A stretch of DNA of 48,680 nucleotides. Source: an uncultured Akkermansia sp. (GTDB lineage Bacteria > Verrucomicrobiota > Verrucomicrobiia > Verrucomicrobiales > Akkermansiaceae). The position numbers and the translations under genes are program-made. Where the stretch lies: NCBI GenBank assembly GCA_949296365.1, contig CASFPZ010000014.1, positions 1-48,680 on the forward strand, given 5' to 3'. Under the pieces are notes generated by a model. That model was not told the origin of the DNA, did no database searches, and saw nothing but the letters and a program-made list of their open reading frames with translations. Below are positions 16,364 to 24,797 of the stretch, in pieces (position 1 is the stretch's first letter; each line of letters starts with the position of its first letter).

Positions 16364-16391
16364 TTGAGTGCGTTCGACTGCCAATTAGAAT
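16364..16391 (+). promoter_or_regulatory. Weak candidate promoter upstream of the DUF4870-like gene
   Basis: TTGAGT (16364-16369) and TAGAAT (16386-16391), separated by 16 bases, fit a relaxed sigma70 pattern about 70 bp before the ATG at 16461. No other promoter-like pair stood out here. This is weak evidence. Confidence 0.25.
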
Positions 16392-16460
16392 GAATAGGTA
16401 AGGAGTATTCCCATATTTCCGTAGAATCAGCCCCTCTTATTATAGCTAACCTAATTTTTT

Positions 16461-16922
16461 ATGATGACATCTGAAGAAGAAAAACCAGCTGTCGACTCAA
16501 CGACTACGGAGTCCGACCCGCAACCGACTAGTCAAACAAAATCGGCATCGACAAACGCCCAATTAGATATGGAGCAAAATAAACTGTTTGCCATTTTGGC
16601 TTACGTTTGTTTTTTGGTACCTATATTTGCCGCCCCTCAGTCTCCTTATGTGAAATTTCACACCTTGCAAGGTATTAATCTTGTTATTTGGGGGATATTA
16701 GGCTCCATCCTGATCTTTATTCTCCACGCTCTTTTAGGTTTAATCCCAATTATAGGATGGATTTTAGCTCCCGTATTGGGCTTTATCGTTGGCGCTGTTT
16801 TTATTGTCCTCTGGATTGCTTGGGCATTGTTAGGTATGTTTAGAGCCTGGACCGGTTCTGTTATGCCGTTGCCGTTGATTGGCAATGCTCTGTTTGTAAA
16901 AGATTACCCGTGGCAGGACTAA
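16461..16922 (+). CDS. Small DUF4870/Tic20-like integral membrane protein
   Basis: A 153-residue protein with a polar N-terminal tail (about 1-40, Ser/Thr/Glu/Lys-rich) followed by three or four hydrophobic segments (about 43-58, 68-90, 94-130). The motif KFHTLQGINL is typical of DUF4870-type small membrane proteins, which share a fold with the chloroplast Tic20 family. Their function in bacteria is not known. It stands alone on the plus strand, convergent with the zinc-ribbon gene, and ends just before a 13-bp hairpin. Confidence 0.7.
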   Translation: MMTSEEEKPAVDSTTTESDPQPTSQTKSASTNAQLDMEQNKLFAILAYVCFLVPIFAAPQSPYVKFHTLQGINLVIWGILGSILIFILHALLGLIPIIGWILAPVLGFIVGAVFIVLWIAWALLGMFRAWTGSVMPLPLIGNALFVKDYPWQD

Positions 16923-17338
16923 ACCAAGTTTTATCTGTCTGAGCCTCCTTTCCAACGGCTTGTTTCGTTTCTAACAATCTGGGAAACAAGCCGTTTCATT
17001 ACCAGCTAAAGGTGGATAGGATGCATGTGAGATGTCCGTAGTACCTATAAAACGGACATTGTGATGTTTTTGTGAAAAAATAAACTTCCCTCAATCAGAA
17101 AAGGGAAGATTCAGAAAGTTTCCACTTGGTTGTTTGAACGTTTCCCATAATTCCTTTTTTTCTGTGTAACTTCGGAGAAATATATTTTAATCTCTTAATA
17201 TCGACAAAATGTTGTTTTCTACGTAGATAGAATTTTCTTAAAGGTATTCAATTAATTTATAAAACTAAGTGGTATTACATAATTATCTCGATTTTTAATG
17301 AAATAAAAAAGAATAACGAAAAATTAATCGAATGAAAG
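16923..17338. other. Intergenic region between convergent genes with several hairpins
   Basis: This 416-bp gap holds no credible gene. It contains three hairpins: the strong 13-bp one at 16954-16995, a 7-bp one (ATGTCCG at 17032-17038 with CGGACAT at 17053-17059) and another 7-bp one (CTTCCCT at 17085-17091 with AGGGAAG at 17102-17108). The remainder, from about 17,140, is strongly AT-rich. Its position between two converging genes fits a transcription-termination zone. Confidence 0.6.
16954..16995. terminator. Perfect 13-bp hairpin, probable terminator
   Basis: AACGGCTTGTTTC (16954-16966) pairs exactly with GAAACAAGCCGTT (16983-16995) across a 16-base loop. It lies 32 bp after the stop of the DUF4870-like gene. 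The stem is strong, but the T-tract on the plus strand is poor (TCATT). Confidence 0.55.
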
Positions 17339-18040
17339 TTAATAAAGGAATCTTCCGCAATTTTCGCAATGGGCGACTTCTTTGCCAGCCATGACTTTAA
17401 GTCGGGTGGCGTGAGTGAGTTCCATATTGCATCCGGAGCATCGACCTTGATCGTTCATGGGGACAATGGCGGGGAATCCTTTCCCCTGGATCATGCGTTC
17501 GTAAGTTTCGCGTGAATTGGGGGCTACTTGGCTAATCAGTTGACTCCGTTCGGCGAGTAGTTGATCGAGATTTTGTTTGATGCGGGCGAGTTGGCATTCG
17601 AGACGGGAGAGATTTTCTTGGACTTCTTGTTGAGCTTTTTGATAAGAAGCGACAGCTTGGTTGACTTGTTGTCGGGCGGTTTCGAGGGTTTCCATGTCTT
17701 CCAGCGCCTGAGTTTCGAGTTGATCGACGAAGGCTTCTGCTTTTGCGATTTCTGCATGATAACGTTGGTATTCGTCGTTTTTACGGGTTTCGCTTTGTTG
17801 GATTTTCATTTTGGCGATTGCCTTGCGTTTAGCGTCTGCCTCGTATTCGACGTCATGGATGCGTTTTTCGATATCGATGACGCATTGTTTAGCTTCGGTT
17901 GCCTTGCGTTTGAACTGACTGAGTTTTCTATTGATAAGTTCCTTTTGGCGGGGGGCAGAATGGAGTTCGTTACGCGCGGCAGCAATGCGTTTATCGCGTT
18001 CTTGGACAATGAGAAGGGTTTGCAGTTCGTCGGGTGTCAT
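17339..18040 (-). CDS. Coiled-coil protein with C-terminal C4 zinc ribbon (zf-RING_7 type)
   Basis: A 233-residue protein of the widely conserved bacterial family with a long helical hairpin and a C-terminal zinc ribbon. Residues about 10-175 are highly charged heptad-like coiled coil. The ribbon uses Cys201, Cys204, Cys225 and Cys228 (CSGC then CENC). The family is thought to bind nucleic acids or ribosome-associated partners, but no firm function is known. It is encoded 100 bp downstream of the SNF2 helicase gene on the same strand, so the two may share a transcript. Confidence 0.85.
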   Translation of the reverse strand: MTPDELQTLLIVQERDKRIAAARNELHSAPRQKELINRKLSQFKRKATEAKQCVIDIEKRIHDVEYEADAKRKAIAKMKIQQSETRKNDEYQRYHAEIAKAEAFVDQLETQALEDMETLETARQQVNQAVASYQKAQQEVQENLSRLECQLARIKQNLDQLLAERSQLISQVAPNSRETYERMIQGKGFPAIVPMNDQGRCSGCNMELTHATRLKVMAGKEVAHCENCGRFLY

Positions 18041-18140
18041 GGAGGATTGTGGGAGAACAAGTCTTCTTTTCGACCTTTTTTACACTAAAAATATAGCTTT
18101 GTCAGTGAATATTTGCGGAAGCGAATTGGAAAAGAGAGAG

Positions 18141-20861
18141 TCAGGCCGGGAAGGGTGAGGTAAAGAGGTTGAGCAATTCATCAGGAGGCATGCGGAAGAG
18201 GATTGTTTCTAATCCTTCCCCTAGGACGGAGTCTGCCATTTGTTGTCTTTTGCGCAAAAGATCATCGATGCGTTCTTCGATTGTGCCGAGACAGATGAAT
18301 GGGTGGACAAGCACGTTTTTGTGTTGCCCTATTCTGAAGGCTCTGTCGGTAGCCTGGTTTTCGACGGCGGGGTTCCACCAACGATCGAAGTGTACGACAT
18401 GAGAAGCCTGAGTCAGAGTAAGCCCTGTACCTGCGGCTCGGAGGGATAAGATCATGAAAGGTGGGCCATTTTCTTGTTGGAATAGTTGGACGAGGCGGCC
18501 GCGTTCTGGAACAGGAACTCCGCCGTGCAGGATGAGACCACTGCGGTGAAATACATGAGCGAGCAGATCATGGAGAGGTGCAATAATACTGCGGAATTGT
18601 GTGAATAGCAGCATTTTACTCTGTTGGCGGGCAATTTGCTGGGCCAACTGGCGAAGTTGCATGAATTTACCGGAACTTTCGGTAGTGAATGGTCCTGTAC
18701 CTCGGTATTGGTCGGGATGGTTGCAGATTTGTTTGAATCTTGCAAGGAAGGGGAGGATGAGGGTGAGTCGTTTGGCGGGATCCGGCTCTTCAATGACGGA
18801 ACGGAGCCTCTGGACTTCTGCATGGTAGAGGGCTGCTTGGACAGGTGTGAGAGAACAGTAGACTGGTTTTTCTGTTTTATCGGGTAAATCCGGAACGAGA
18901 GTTCGATCTGTTTTCATTCGCCTCAGGATGAATGGCCTCGCCAGTTTTTTGAGAACCGAAAAATTTCCATGGGCATTTCGGACAAAATTGTCAAAAGCTT
19001 TTTTAGAGCCCAGGAGACCAGGGTTGAGGAAGTCCATCAGGCTATGGAGTTCTGTGGGTGATGTCTCGATAGGGGTACCAGATAAGGCGACTCGGCGCGG
19101 GCTTTGCAGTTTTCGAATTGCTTGGCTGCGGCGCGACTGGCTATTTTTAACAGCTTGGGCTTCATCGAGAATAATAGCCGGGAACTGGAGGTCGGCTAAC
19201 CATTCTGTGTTGGTGGCCATGCCGTAACTCGTGAGTACAACGTCGTATCCGGAGAAAAAGCGTTGAGGCGAGGGGGGCAAAGAAGCGGGGACGGAACATG
19301 CGGAGGGGTGGAGGACTCTGGGGACGAGATTGGGAGCAAAGCGTTTTAATTCATGCTTCCAATTTGTTAACAGTGAAGTCGGTGTAATGACGAGAGGTGG
19401 AATGCCTGTAGAATTCTGTTGAATGACAGGAATGAGCCAGGCGATTGCCTGGAGAGTTTTGCCTAGGCCCATATCGTCTGCCAGACAGGCCCCAAAACCT
19501 CGAGAGGTCAGGCGTTCCAGGAACAAGACGCCGTCTTTTTGATAGGGTCTTAAAAGACTCTGAATCGATTGAGGCACAGGAGGGAAGGAATTAGCGTCTC
19601 CTCGCTCTGTGGAACTTAAAGAGTTCAGTGCTTCTTGGAGGCGAGCCCCTGGGAGGATCGATGAATGATCGGGATCTGGATCAGGCAAGTATGGCAACTT
19701 GTCGGACGGCCCGTGGATGAGTAGGCGAAGTCCTTGCACGAGAGAGATACCCAGACGATTCATCATGCGGGCTGCCTGTTGCCAACGATCAAGCAGAAAC
19801 CGTATTTTTTCTTGGTCGATCGTGATCCATTCACCGTGGAAACGGATGAGCCCCCCTTCTTGGGCGAGCAGGTCGTCTAATTCTTCTTGTGAGAGATGGC
19901 GTCCCCCTAAGCTGGCTGCAACCGAGAAATGAAGTAGAGAATGGATCGTACATGTGGAGGGGGGAGAGTCATGTTGATCGTTGGGCTGCTCGAGGTCAGC
20001 TGTTATTGCGACTTGAACTCTGGGGGGATGCTTTTTCCAGAGATTGACCATGCGAACAACAATGCCGGCCTCTTCGAGGTAACCTGTTTCTTGGAGAAAG
20101 GCATAAGTGCGAGCGGCATCCCAGGCCATGGGAGAGTAAATGGAACGGGTCTCGATTAAGGATTTGACAAATGAACCATGTTGAGCCGCTTTTTGGAGAG
20201 GCTCTAACAACGAAACGAGTGCACGGTGGTCGTTTGCATAGATAGATAATGCGGTTGCTAGGGGATAATGACAGACTTCGTTGCCTGACGAGGCCTTGTG
20301 GGCGAATGTGGCCATGAAGGCGAAAGGATGTTCGGGATCGTCTTGGTTTTCGGCGAGATGGAAAAAGATTTTACCAATGTTATTCCATGGATTTCCTAAG
20401 GATTGCAGCCAATCTAAAACAGAAATTCCACGTATGTCGAGTTCTCGTTGGATATGACGAGCCAATTCGGCATGCCAATGGTGAATGAGCTGAAGAGATA
20501 CAAATTCAGCTCCGACGACAATGGGAAATGAATCTAATATGCGTTGAGCTAACGGTTGGGTGGGTTGCAGTGCTTGCAAGGCTTCGCCATCATCGCGATG
20601 TTCAGAAGCCACAAGAGCTAGGCGAGTCAAGGCCTCTCGGATCATGTTGCGCATGAAAAAACTTCCTCGTCCAGCTTCAGCTGGCCAGGCCATCGTGCCG
20701 AGTGCAAATAATCCCGAACCCAAACCTGAGGCAAATAAATTGGAAAAAGGCTGAGAAAAAAATATGAATCGGCCGTTTGGCGTAATCATAAACTCGGGAT
20801 CCGATGGAGGAGACAGATCGGAGTCAGGAGGGGAGGTGGGTAAGTTTTCAACAGGATCCAC
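18141..20861 (-). CDS. SNF2/RapA-family DNA-dependent ATPase (helicase-like)
   Basis: A 906-residue Swi2/Snf2-type protein. The N-terminal 430 residues are a poorly conserved helical region typical of bacterial SNF2 proteins. The two RecA-like lobes follow. Motif I is DDMGLGKT (462-469), motif II is DEAQ (566-569) and motif III is SGTP (594-597). The second lobe carries LHGGVP (778-783), SLRAAGTGLTLT (806-817) and the motif VI region ATDRAFRIGQ (837-846). Such proteins translocate on double-stranded DNA and remodel protein-DNA complexes, and some work in transcription recycling or defence. Nothing around it looks like a DISARM or restriction locus, so a housekeeping remodeller is more likely. 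Confidence 0.92.
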   Translation of the reverse strand: MDPVENLPTSPPDSDLSPPSDPEFMITPNGRFIFFSQPFSNLFASGLGSGLFALGTMAWPAEAGRGSFFMRNMIREALTRLALVASEHRDDGEALQALQPTQPLAQRILDSFPIVVGAEFVSLQLIHHWHAELARHIQRELDIRGISVLDWLQSLGNPWNNIGKIFFHLAENQDDPEHPFAFMATFAHKASSGNEVCHYPLATALSIYANDHRALVSLLEPLQKAAQHGSFVKSLIETRSIYSPMAWDAARTYAFLQETGYLEEAGIVVRMVNLWKKHPPRVQVAITADLEQPNDQHDSPPSTCTIHSLLHFSVAASLGGRHLSQEELDDLLAQEGGLIRFHGEWITIDQEKIRFLLDRWQQAARMMNRLGISLVQGLRLLIHGPSDKLPYLPDPDPDHSSILPGARLQEALNSLSSTERGDANSFPPVPQSIQSLLRPYQKDGVLFLERLTSRGFGACLADDMGLGKTLQAIAWLIPVIQQNSTGIPPLVITPTSLLTNWKHELKRFAPNLVPRVLHPSACSVPASLPPSPQRFFSGYDVVLTSYGMATNTEWLADLQFPAIILDEAQAVKNSQSRRSQAIRKLQSPRRVALSGTPIETSPTELHSLMDFLNPGLLGSKKAFDNFVRNAHGNFSVLKKLARPFILRRMKTDRTLVPDLPDKTEKPVYCSLTPVQAALYHAEVQRLRSVIEEPDPAKRLTLILPFLARFKQICNHPDQYRGTGPFTTESSGKFMQLRQLAQQIARQQSKMLLFTQFRSIIAPLHDLLAHVFHRSGLILHGGVPVPERGRLVQLFQQENGPPFMILSLRAAGTGLTLTQASHVVHFDRWWNPAVENQATDRAFRIGQHKNVLVHPFICLGTIEERIDDLLRKRQQMADSVLGEGLETILFRMPPDELLNLFTSPFPA

Positions 20862-20933
20862 GACGTTTAGCGTGCAAGAACTTGGAATGAAAACAAGAAT
20901 TTTTTGAGTCCCTGTTTATGCCTTGGCAGATAT

Positions 20934-20981
20934 TAAAAAAGAAGCACGCGCTCCAATCCTCTACGGATGGGAAACGCGTGC
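20934..20981 (-). terminator. Rho-independent terminator of the outer-membrane protein gene
   Basis: Read on the minus strand, GCACGCG (20975-20981) pairs with CGCGTGC (20944-20950). TTC and a run of six T then follow (complement of A at 20935-20940). It lies about 30 bp past the stop codon of the barrel protein gene. Confidence 0.7.
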
Positions 20982-21010
20982 GGAATATACAATGGAATAA
21001 AAACGGGAAC

Positions 21011-21937
21011 TTAGAATGTGTAAGCAACGCCTACGCCTGCGCTGACGGCAAAATTGCGGTAGACTGGATGCCCAGCGCGTTTGCCGGCTGTAATAGCGCC
21101 GTTACCTGCCCAAATTGCGGAAACAAAAGGCATAACGGTAACATTTTCCGTAACTTTGCAGGGGACATCAAGATTGAGGCTAACGCCTTGGGTGCCGTTA
21201 GTGTTAATCGAAGTTGCATCGAAATAACTGCTAGTAGCATTCCAGGTAACGGATAAGATGGAAGCGACATTGGGGGTCCATTCGTATTTGTATCCCAAAG
21301 TACTGGTGAACCACCAACCACTCATCCATTTGAATGTTGCTTGAATACGGTTATCCCAGAAAAGCCCATCAAGTCCTACTTTGGAAAAATCGTAGGAAAT
21401 GTCAAAAAAGATTGAATGTTCTTCTGGTTGATTGTGATCGAAAATCACTCGATCTCGTTTGCCGTTAATTCGAGTATTTAAGATGCCAGGAATGCCTCCG
21501 TGAACGAATTGGTAGCCAAGAACTGTATCCAACCCTAGTTTTTCCCATTGTTTGCGAAGACCCAGGCGAAGGGTTCCTTCATCACAGAGCGCATTGCCAC
21601 CTCGGCTGTGTTCGAATCCGTTTTCGAGCATCCAGTCGTAACGTAGTTCTCCGACGATCGAGAAATCCGTACCAGAAAACTTGTATTGTCCAGCAAGGTC
21701 GATAGGGATAACATTGTCGGTACTAGAGTCAGCCATAACGAGGCCGCGGCTGACGTGTTTACTCATGTAACCAATGGCGACATGGCCGGAAAATGGGTTT
21801 TCGACGGGAGTTTGAATAGCGTCGTTTGCGACGGTGTTTACTGGCGTTGTCGTGTTGTTAGCGAGTTCGCCAGCTAATGCAGTCGCGCTGAGGCCGGCAA
21901 GAATCACTGCGGCGGATGTCAACGATGTCTTAGTCAT
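21011..21937 (-). CDS. Outer-membrane beta-barrel protein
   Basis: From ATG 21937 the protein is 308 residues, starting with a clear signal peptide (Met-Thr-Lys, hydrophobic core, ATALAGE cleavage site). An upstream in-frame ATG at 22153 would add 72 residues with no signal character, so I reject it. The mature part alternates polar and aromatic residues in strand-like blocks (for example FDISYDF, TLGYKYEW) and ends in VGVAYTF, with a terminal Phe as in outer-membrane barrels recognised by BamA. It resembles the uncharacterised barrel proteins of Akkermansia relatives. A transport or structural role is likely, and the substrate is unknown. Confidence 0.72.
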   Translation of the reverse strand: MTKTSLTSAAVILAGLSATALAGELANNTTTPVNTVANDAIQTPVENPFSGHVAIGYMSKHVSRGLVMADSSTDNVIPIDLAGQYKFSGTDFSIVGELRYDWMLENGFEHSRGGNALCDEGTLRLGLRKQWEKLGLDTVLGYQFVHGGIPGILNTRINGKRDRVIFDHNQPEEHSIFFDISYDFSKVGLDGLFWDNRIQATFKWMSGWWFTSTLGYKYEWTPNVASILSVTWNATSSYFDATSINTNGTQGVSLNLDVPCKVTENVTVMPFVSAIWAGNGAITAGKRAGHPVYRNFAVSAGVGVAYTF

Positions 21938-22279
21938 TTGCTGTTTAGGTGATGTCTCTTCCTTATAAACAGATATTCTAAAAATGGAAGAAAAAAATTT
22001 AACTCGCTGACATTTCTGAAAGTCCAAAAAGTCTAGAATTTTCGGGGATTTTAGCCGATTGGTATGATCAAATTGCTTGTCCAAAAGAGAACAGTGTAAG
22101 TCTGTCGAATGAGATAAATGAGGTTGATATTGTATTAAGTTATTCAATATCAATTAGAAATAAGTGAATTTGCTTATGTGATTTCTGGAGCATTTAATGA
22201 AGTCAAAACTGAAAATTCCTTGAAGAATCAAGAAATTTGGAGTGTCAGCTTGATGGGCTCTGTCGGGAATGAAATGCGA
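21938..22279. other. AT-rich intergenic region upstream of the outer-membrane protein gene
   Basis: This 342-bp gap lies between the YdcF-type gene and the barrel gene, both on the minus strand. It is AT-rich and presumably carries the barrel gene promoter, but I could not place convincing -35/-10 boxes. No gene is supported here. Confidence 0.5.
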
Positions 22280-23080
22280 TTAAAAATTGTCAGAATTTTG
22301 ATTGGGTGTACTATAGCCTTTCCAGCGATAAACCATATTGCCGAGCCATTCATGAAAGAGAGATTGCCATTCGATGGCAGTTTCCCATTGGGGATAGAAG
22401 GAACGGTGGGTTATGTTAGAGGGCGCATCTGGTACCCCGGCGGGGAACCAGTCGGGATGCCAACCTTGAGACGCGAAACATTCAAGGCTTCTCTTGATAT
22501 GGCTGGACGAGGTAATTAATAAACAATCGCGATCTGTTTGGCCGCGTTCTTTCAGCAATTGGATCGAGTAAACGGCATTCTCGTAAGAATTACGGGCCTG
22601 GTTTTCCAGAATGAAATCGATAGGGCTTACGCCCTGTTGGGCCATATATGTTAAAAACAATTCTCGAGCGTGCGGCGTGACTTTTTCATCGATAGAGGAA
22701 TCGCCAGTGATTAAGATTTTTTTGACTTTGCCTAAACGGTAGAGGCGGACGGCTTCCCAAAGCCGATCGGAAGTCTTGCCGGTTGAAACGAGTGAGCCTG
22801 TATGGGCATTCATTTTGCCGAATCCTCCCATGACGATGGCTGTTTCGTAAACATGTTGGTTGCGCCAACTAGGTTGCCTATAACCAGACGACAACTGGTA
22901 ACAAACCCATTCTTGTAGGACCGGACACGTGAAAATAAAGAAGAAGAGAATAGCTGTTGAGATACAGAAAAAACGCAGGATGAGCCAACGCTGAAACCAT
23001 ACTGCTCCCAAGACCAGTAGGAGAATCCATGTGATAGGCGAAACCAGAATGTGCAGAAGTTTTGAAATTTCAAAAAACAT
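22280..23080 (-). CDS. YdcF/ElyC-like DUF218 membrane protein
   Basis: A 266-residue protein with two N-terminal transmembrane helices (about 10-30 and 33-52) followed by a DUF218 domain. Its landmarks are IVMGGFG, SDRLWEAVRLYRLGKVKKILITGDSS, and ARNSYENA. ElyC, the best-known relative, affects peptidoglycan precursor metabolism, and other members are of unknown role. The domain probably faces the periplasm. It sits 85 bp downstream of the phosphotransferase gene on the same strand. Confidence 0.85.
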   Translation of the reverse strand: MFFEISKLLHILVSPITWILLLVLGAVWFQRWLILRFFCISTAILFFFIFTCPVLQEWVCYQLSSGYRQPSWRNQHVYETAIVMGGFGKMNAHTGSLVSTGKTSDRLWEAVRLYRLGKVKKILITGDSSIDEKVTPHARELFLTYMAQQGVSPIDFILENQARNSYENAVYSIQLLKERGQTDRDCLLITSSSHIKRSLECFASQGWHPDWFPAGVPDAPSNITHRSFYPQWETAIEWQSLFHEWLGNMVYRWKGYSTPNQNSDNF

Positions 23081-23165
23081 AACCTCGAATAATACGACAA
23101 AATCACGAGGGATATGGAATGTCTGTAGTAATAAGGCGATATTGAAGTTTACTACTAACGCCGCG

Positions 23166-24347
23166 CTACATAGCGTTACTGGTGGTATTGTCTTGTGAAG
23201 AACTTTGAATTTTGTCGATGACGTTATTGACGCAATTGCACATTTGATCCATCTGCTGATCCATTTCTTTTACCAACTTGAGTTGAGTACGGGAACGGAT
23301 GAGATTGTGATTGGGGCGACTGATTCGGAAATAAACGTCTCCTTCCAAATAGTCTGTCAAAAAGCGGATACCGGTTTCCAGAGTGATCAATTGCCCAGAA
23401 AAAGCTAGTAAGTCGATTTCCTGGGGCGTTAAGAAATCAGCAGCAGCTTGTAGATAACCACTAGCGACTGCTTCGAACATGGGCATGCGGAGGACTGTCT
23501 TGTCAAGGTCTTCTTCATCTTCATCGGCCGGAGAGGTCATGGTGCGCACCATGTCGCCAAAGTCGTACAACGAACTACCAGGCATGACGGTGTCCAGATC
23601 GATGACGCAGACAGCTTGGTCTGTGTCGCAGTCGAGCATGACATTGTTGATTTTTGTATCATTGTGAACGATACGGACAGGGAGCTTACCCTGATCCAAC
23701 AAAGTTTGGATAGCATCGACACAATGTTCGTGCTTCTGGATGAAATCAAATTCCTGGCGGCAAAAGTCGAGACGCCCTAGCGAGTCGCGCCGTGCCGCCT
23801 CCATCAGGTTGTTGTAACGCTTGCGTGTATGGTGGAAGAATGGGATAGTTTCATGAATATCCTGTGGATTCATGTCGCAAAGCAGGCTCTGAAAGGTGCC
23901 GAATGCATGTGCGGCTTCGAATGCCTGCCGAGGGGTTTCGGCTACATCGCAGGAATAGGTGTTTTCAATGCAATTGTAACACCGCCAGAACCCAGCGCCT
24001 GGAAATTCAATGTAATTACGGCCCCCATGGGCAGGGAATAAACGCAATGCCTGGAATGCTTGTGGTCTGATGACGCGTCTCATTTTCCACAGAATATGCC
24101 CCGTTACCTTTTCTACATTGTGCATAACATCCCTGGGGCGAGAAAACACGACGTCATTCAAGCGTTGGAAAATATAGCGACGCACTTCATGATCCGCTGT
24201 GCGATATGTTGCGCGAAACGTTGTGTTGATATGGCCGCTGTTGAGAACTTCAAAATCTAGGAAATCGCCCTCGATTGCGAATTGATCTCCTAGATAGGCT
24301 ATTTGTTGTTTGAGAGAGTTCGTGTGGAAGACAGAAGAAAGTGGCAT
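23166..24347 (-). CDS. APH-family phosphotransferase, N-acetylhexosamine 1-kinase-like
   Basis: A 393-residue kinase of the aminoglycoside-phosphotransferase fold. It has an N-lobe glycine-loop equivalent (NSGHINTTF, 36-44), the catalytic loop VHNDTKINN (227-235, with catalytic Asp230) and a metal-binding DLDTVMPG (250-257). The HNDTKxNN and VIDLDTVMPG combination closely resembles NahK of bifidobacteria, which phosphorylates GlcNAc and GalNAc at C1 in mucin and milk-oligosaccharide use. That function fits the glycan-degrading surroundings but is inference; homoserine or choline kinases of the same fold are less likely. It is transcribed away from leuA. Confidence 0.75.
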   Translation of the reverse strand: MPLSSVFHTNSLKQQIAYLGDQFAIEGDFLDFEVLNSGHINTTFRATYRTADHEVRRYIFQRLNDVVFSRPRDVMHNVEKVTGHILWKMRRVIRPQAFQALRLFPAHGGRNYIEFPGAGFWRCYNCIENTYSCDVAETPRQAFEAAHAFGTFQSLLCDMNPQDIHETIPFFHHTRKRYNNLMEAARRDSLGRLDFCRQEFDFIQKHEHCVDAIQTLLDQGKLPVRIVHNDTKINNVMLDCDTDQAVCVIDLDTVMPGSSLYDFGDMVRTMTSPADEDEEDLDKTVLRMPMFEAVASGYLQAAADFLTPQEIDLLAFSGQLITLETGIRFLTDYLEGDVYFRISRPNHNLIRSRTQLKLVKEMDQQMDQMCNCVNNVIDKIQSSSQDNTTSNAM

Positions 24348-24797
24348 GCGTGGATCGATTGTAATGAACGGAATTAATGAGCCTTAACCGTACAACAAAC
24401 GCTTAGCTCCCAAAATCCCACAGGATCATGGGCGGAGATGATCCTGAATACGGATGATTTACGGAACTGAGCTAATAGTAACATGAGTGGTAGAATAGAT
24501 AAAATCCTGAACAAGAGCATTATTCTTGAGGGGGGGCCTGAGAAAATGAGATACTTGCCCTACCAGCGGAACGCCGAAATAGTGTTCCTATTGGCTACTT
24601 ATGTCAATTCGAAAGAGTCTCTCCTAGGTGAAAATCAGTCAATCTCTTGGAATCATGATAACTGCAAACATGGATAGTCACAACGTGGATCTGAAAACGG
24701 CGTGGATTTGATTTGAAAGCGTTGTAGGACGGGAAATAGACTTGAAGTGAGAAGGGAATATTTTACTTGTAGAGGCCTACAACTATAAATTAATATT
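24348..24797. other. 450-bp divergent intergenic region / leuA leader
   Basis: No gene is convincing here; a 64-codon frame at 24483-24677 has no Leu-codon run or ribosome site. Two hairpins stand out. CAGGATCAT (24421-24429) pairs with ATGATCCTG (24438-24446) around the loop GGGCGGAG. GTTGTAGG (24721-24728) pairs with CCTACAAC (24776-24783), ending 14 bases before the leuA ATG. The length and structure leave room for leader-based control of leuA, but I recognise no T-box or riboswitch. Confidence 0.4.

Noticed and set aside
18141..20861. SNF2 helicase as part of a DISARM-like defence island
   Set aside because: No methylase, DUF1998, PLD or other defence gene is next to it; its neighbour is a common zinc-ribbon protein.
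21938..22153. N-terminal extension of the outer-membrane protein
   Set aside because: The extra 72 residues precede a normal signal peptide and are AT-rich, unlike coding sequence in this window.
22178..22519. 113-codon plus-strand frame
   Set aside because: It overlaps the well-supported YdcF-type gene on the opposite strand and shows no domain.
24483..24677. 64-codon frame as a leucine attenuator leader peptide
   Set aside because: It has only scattered Leu codons, no consecutive run and no adjacent terminator/antiterminator pair that I can see.
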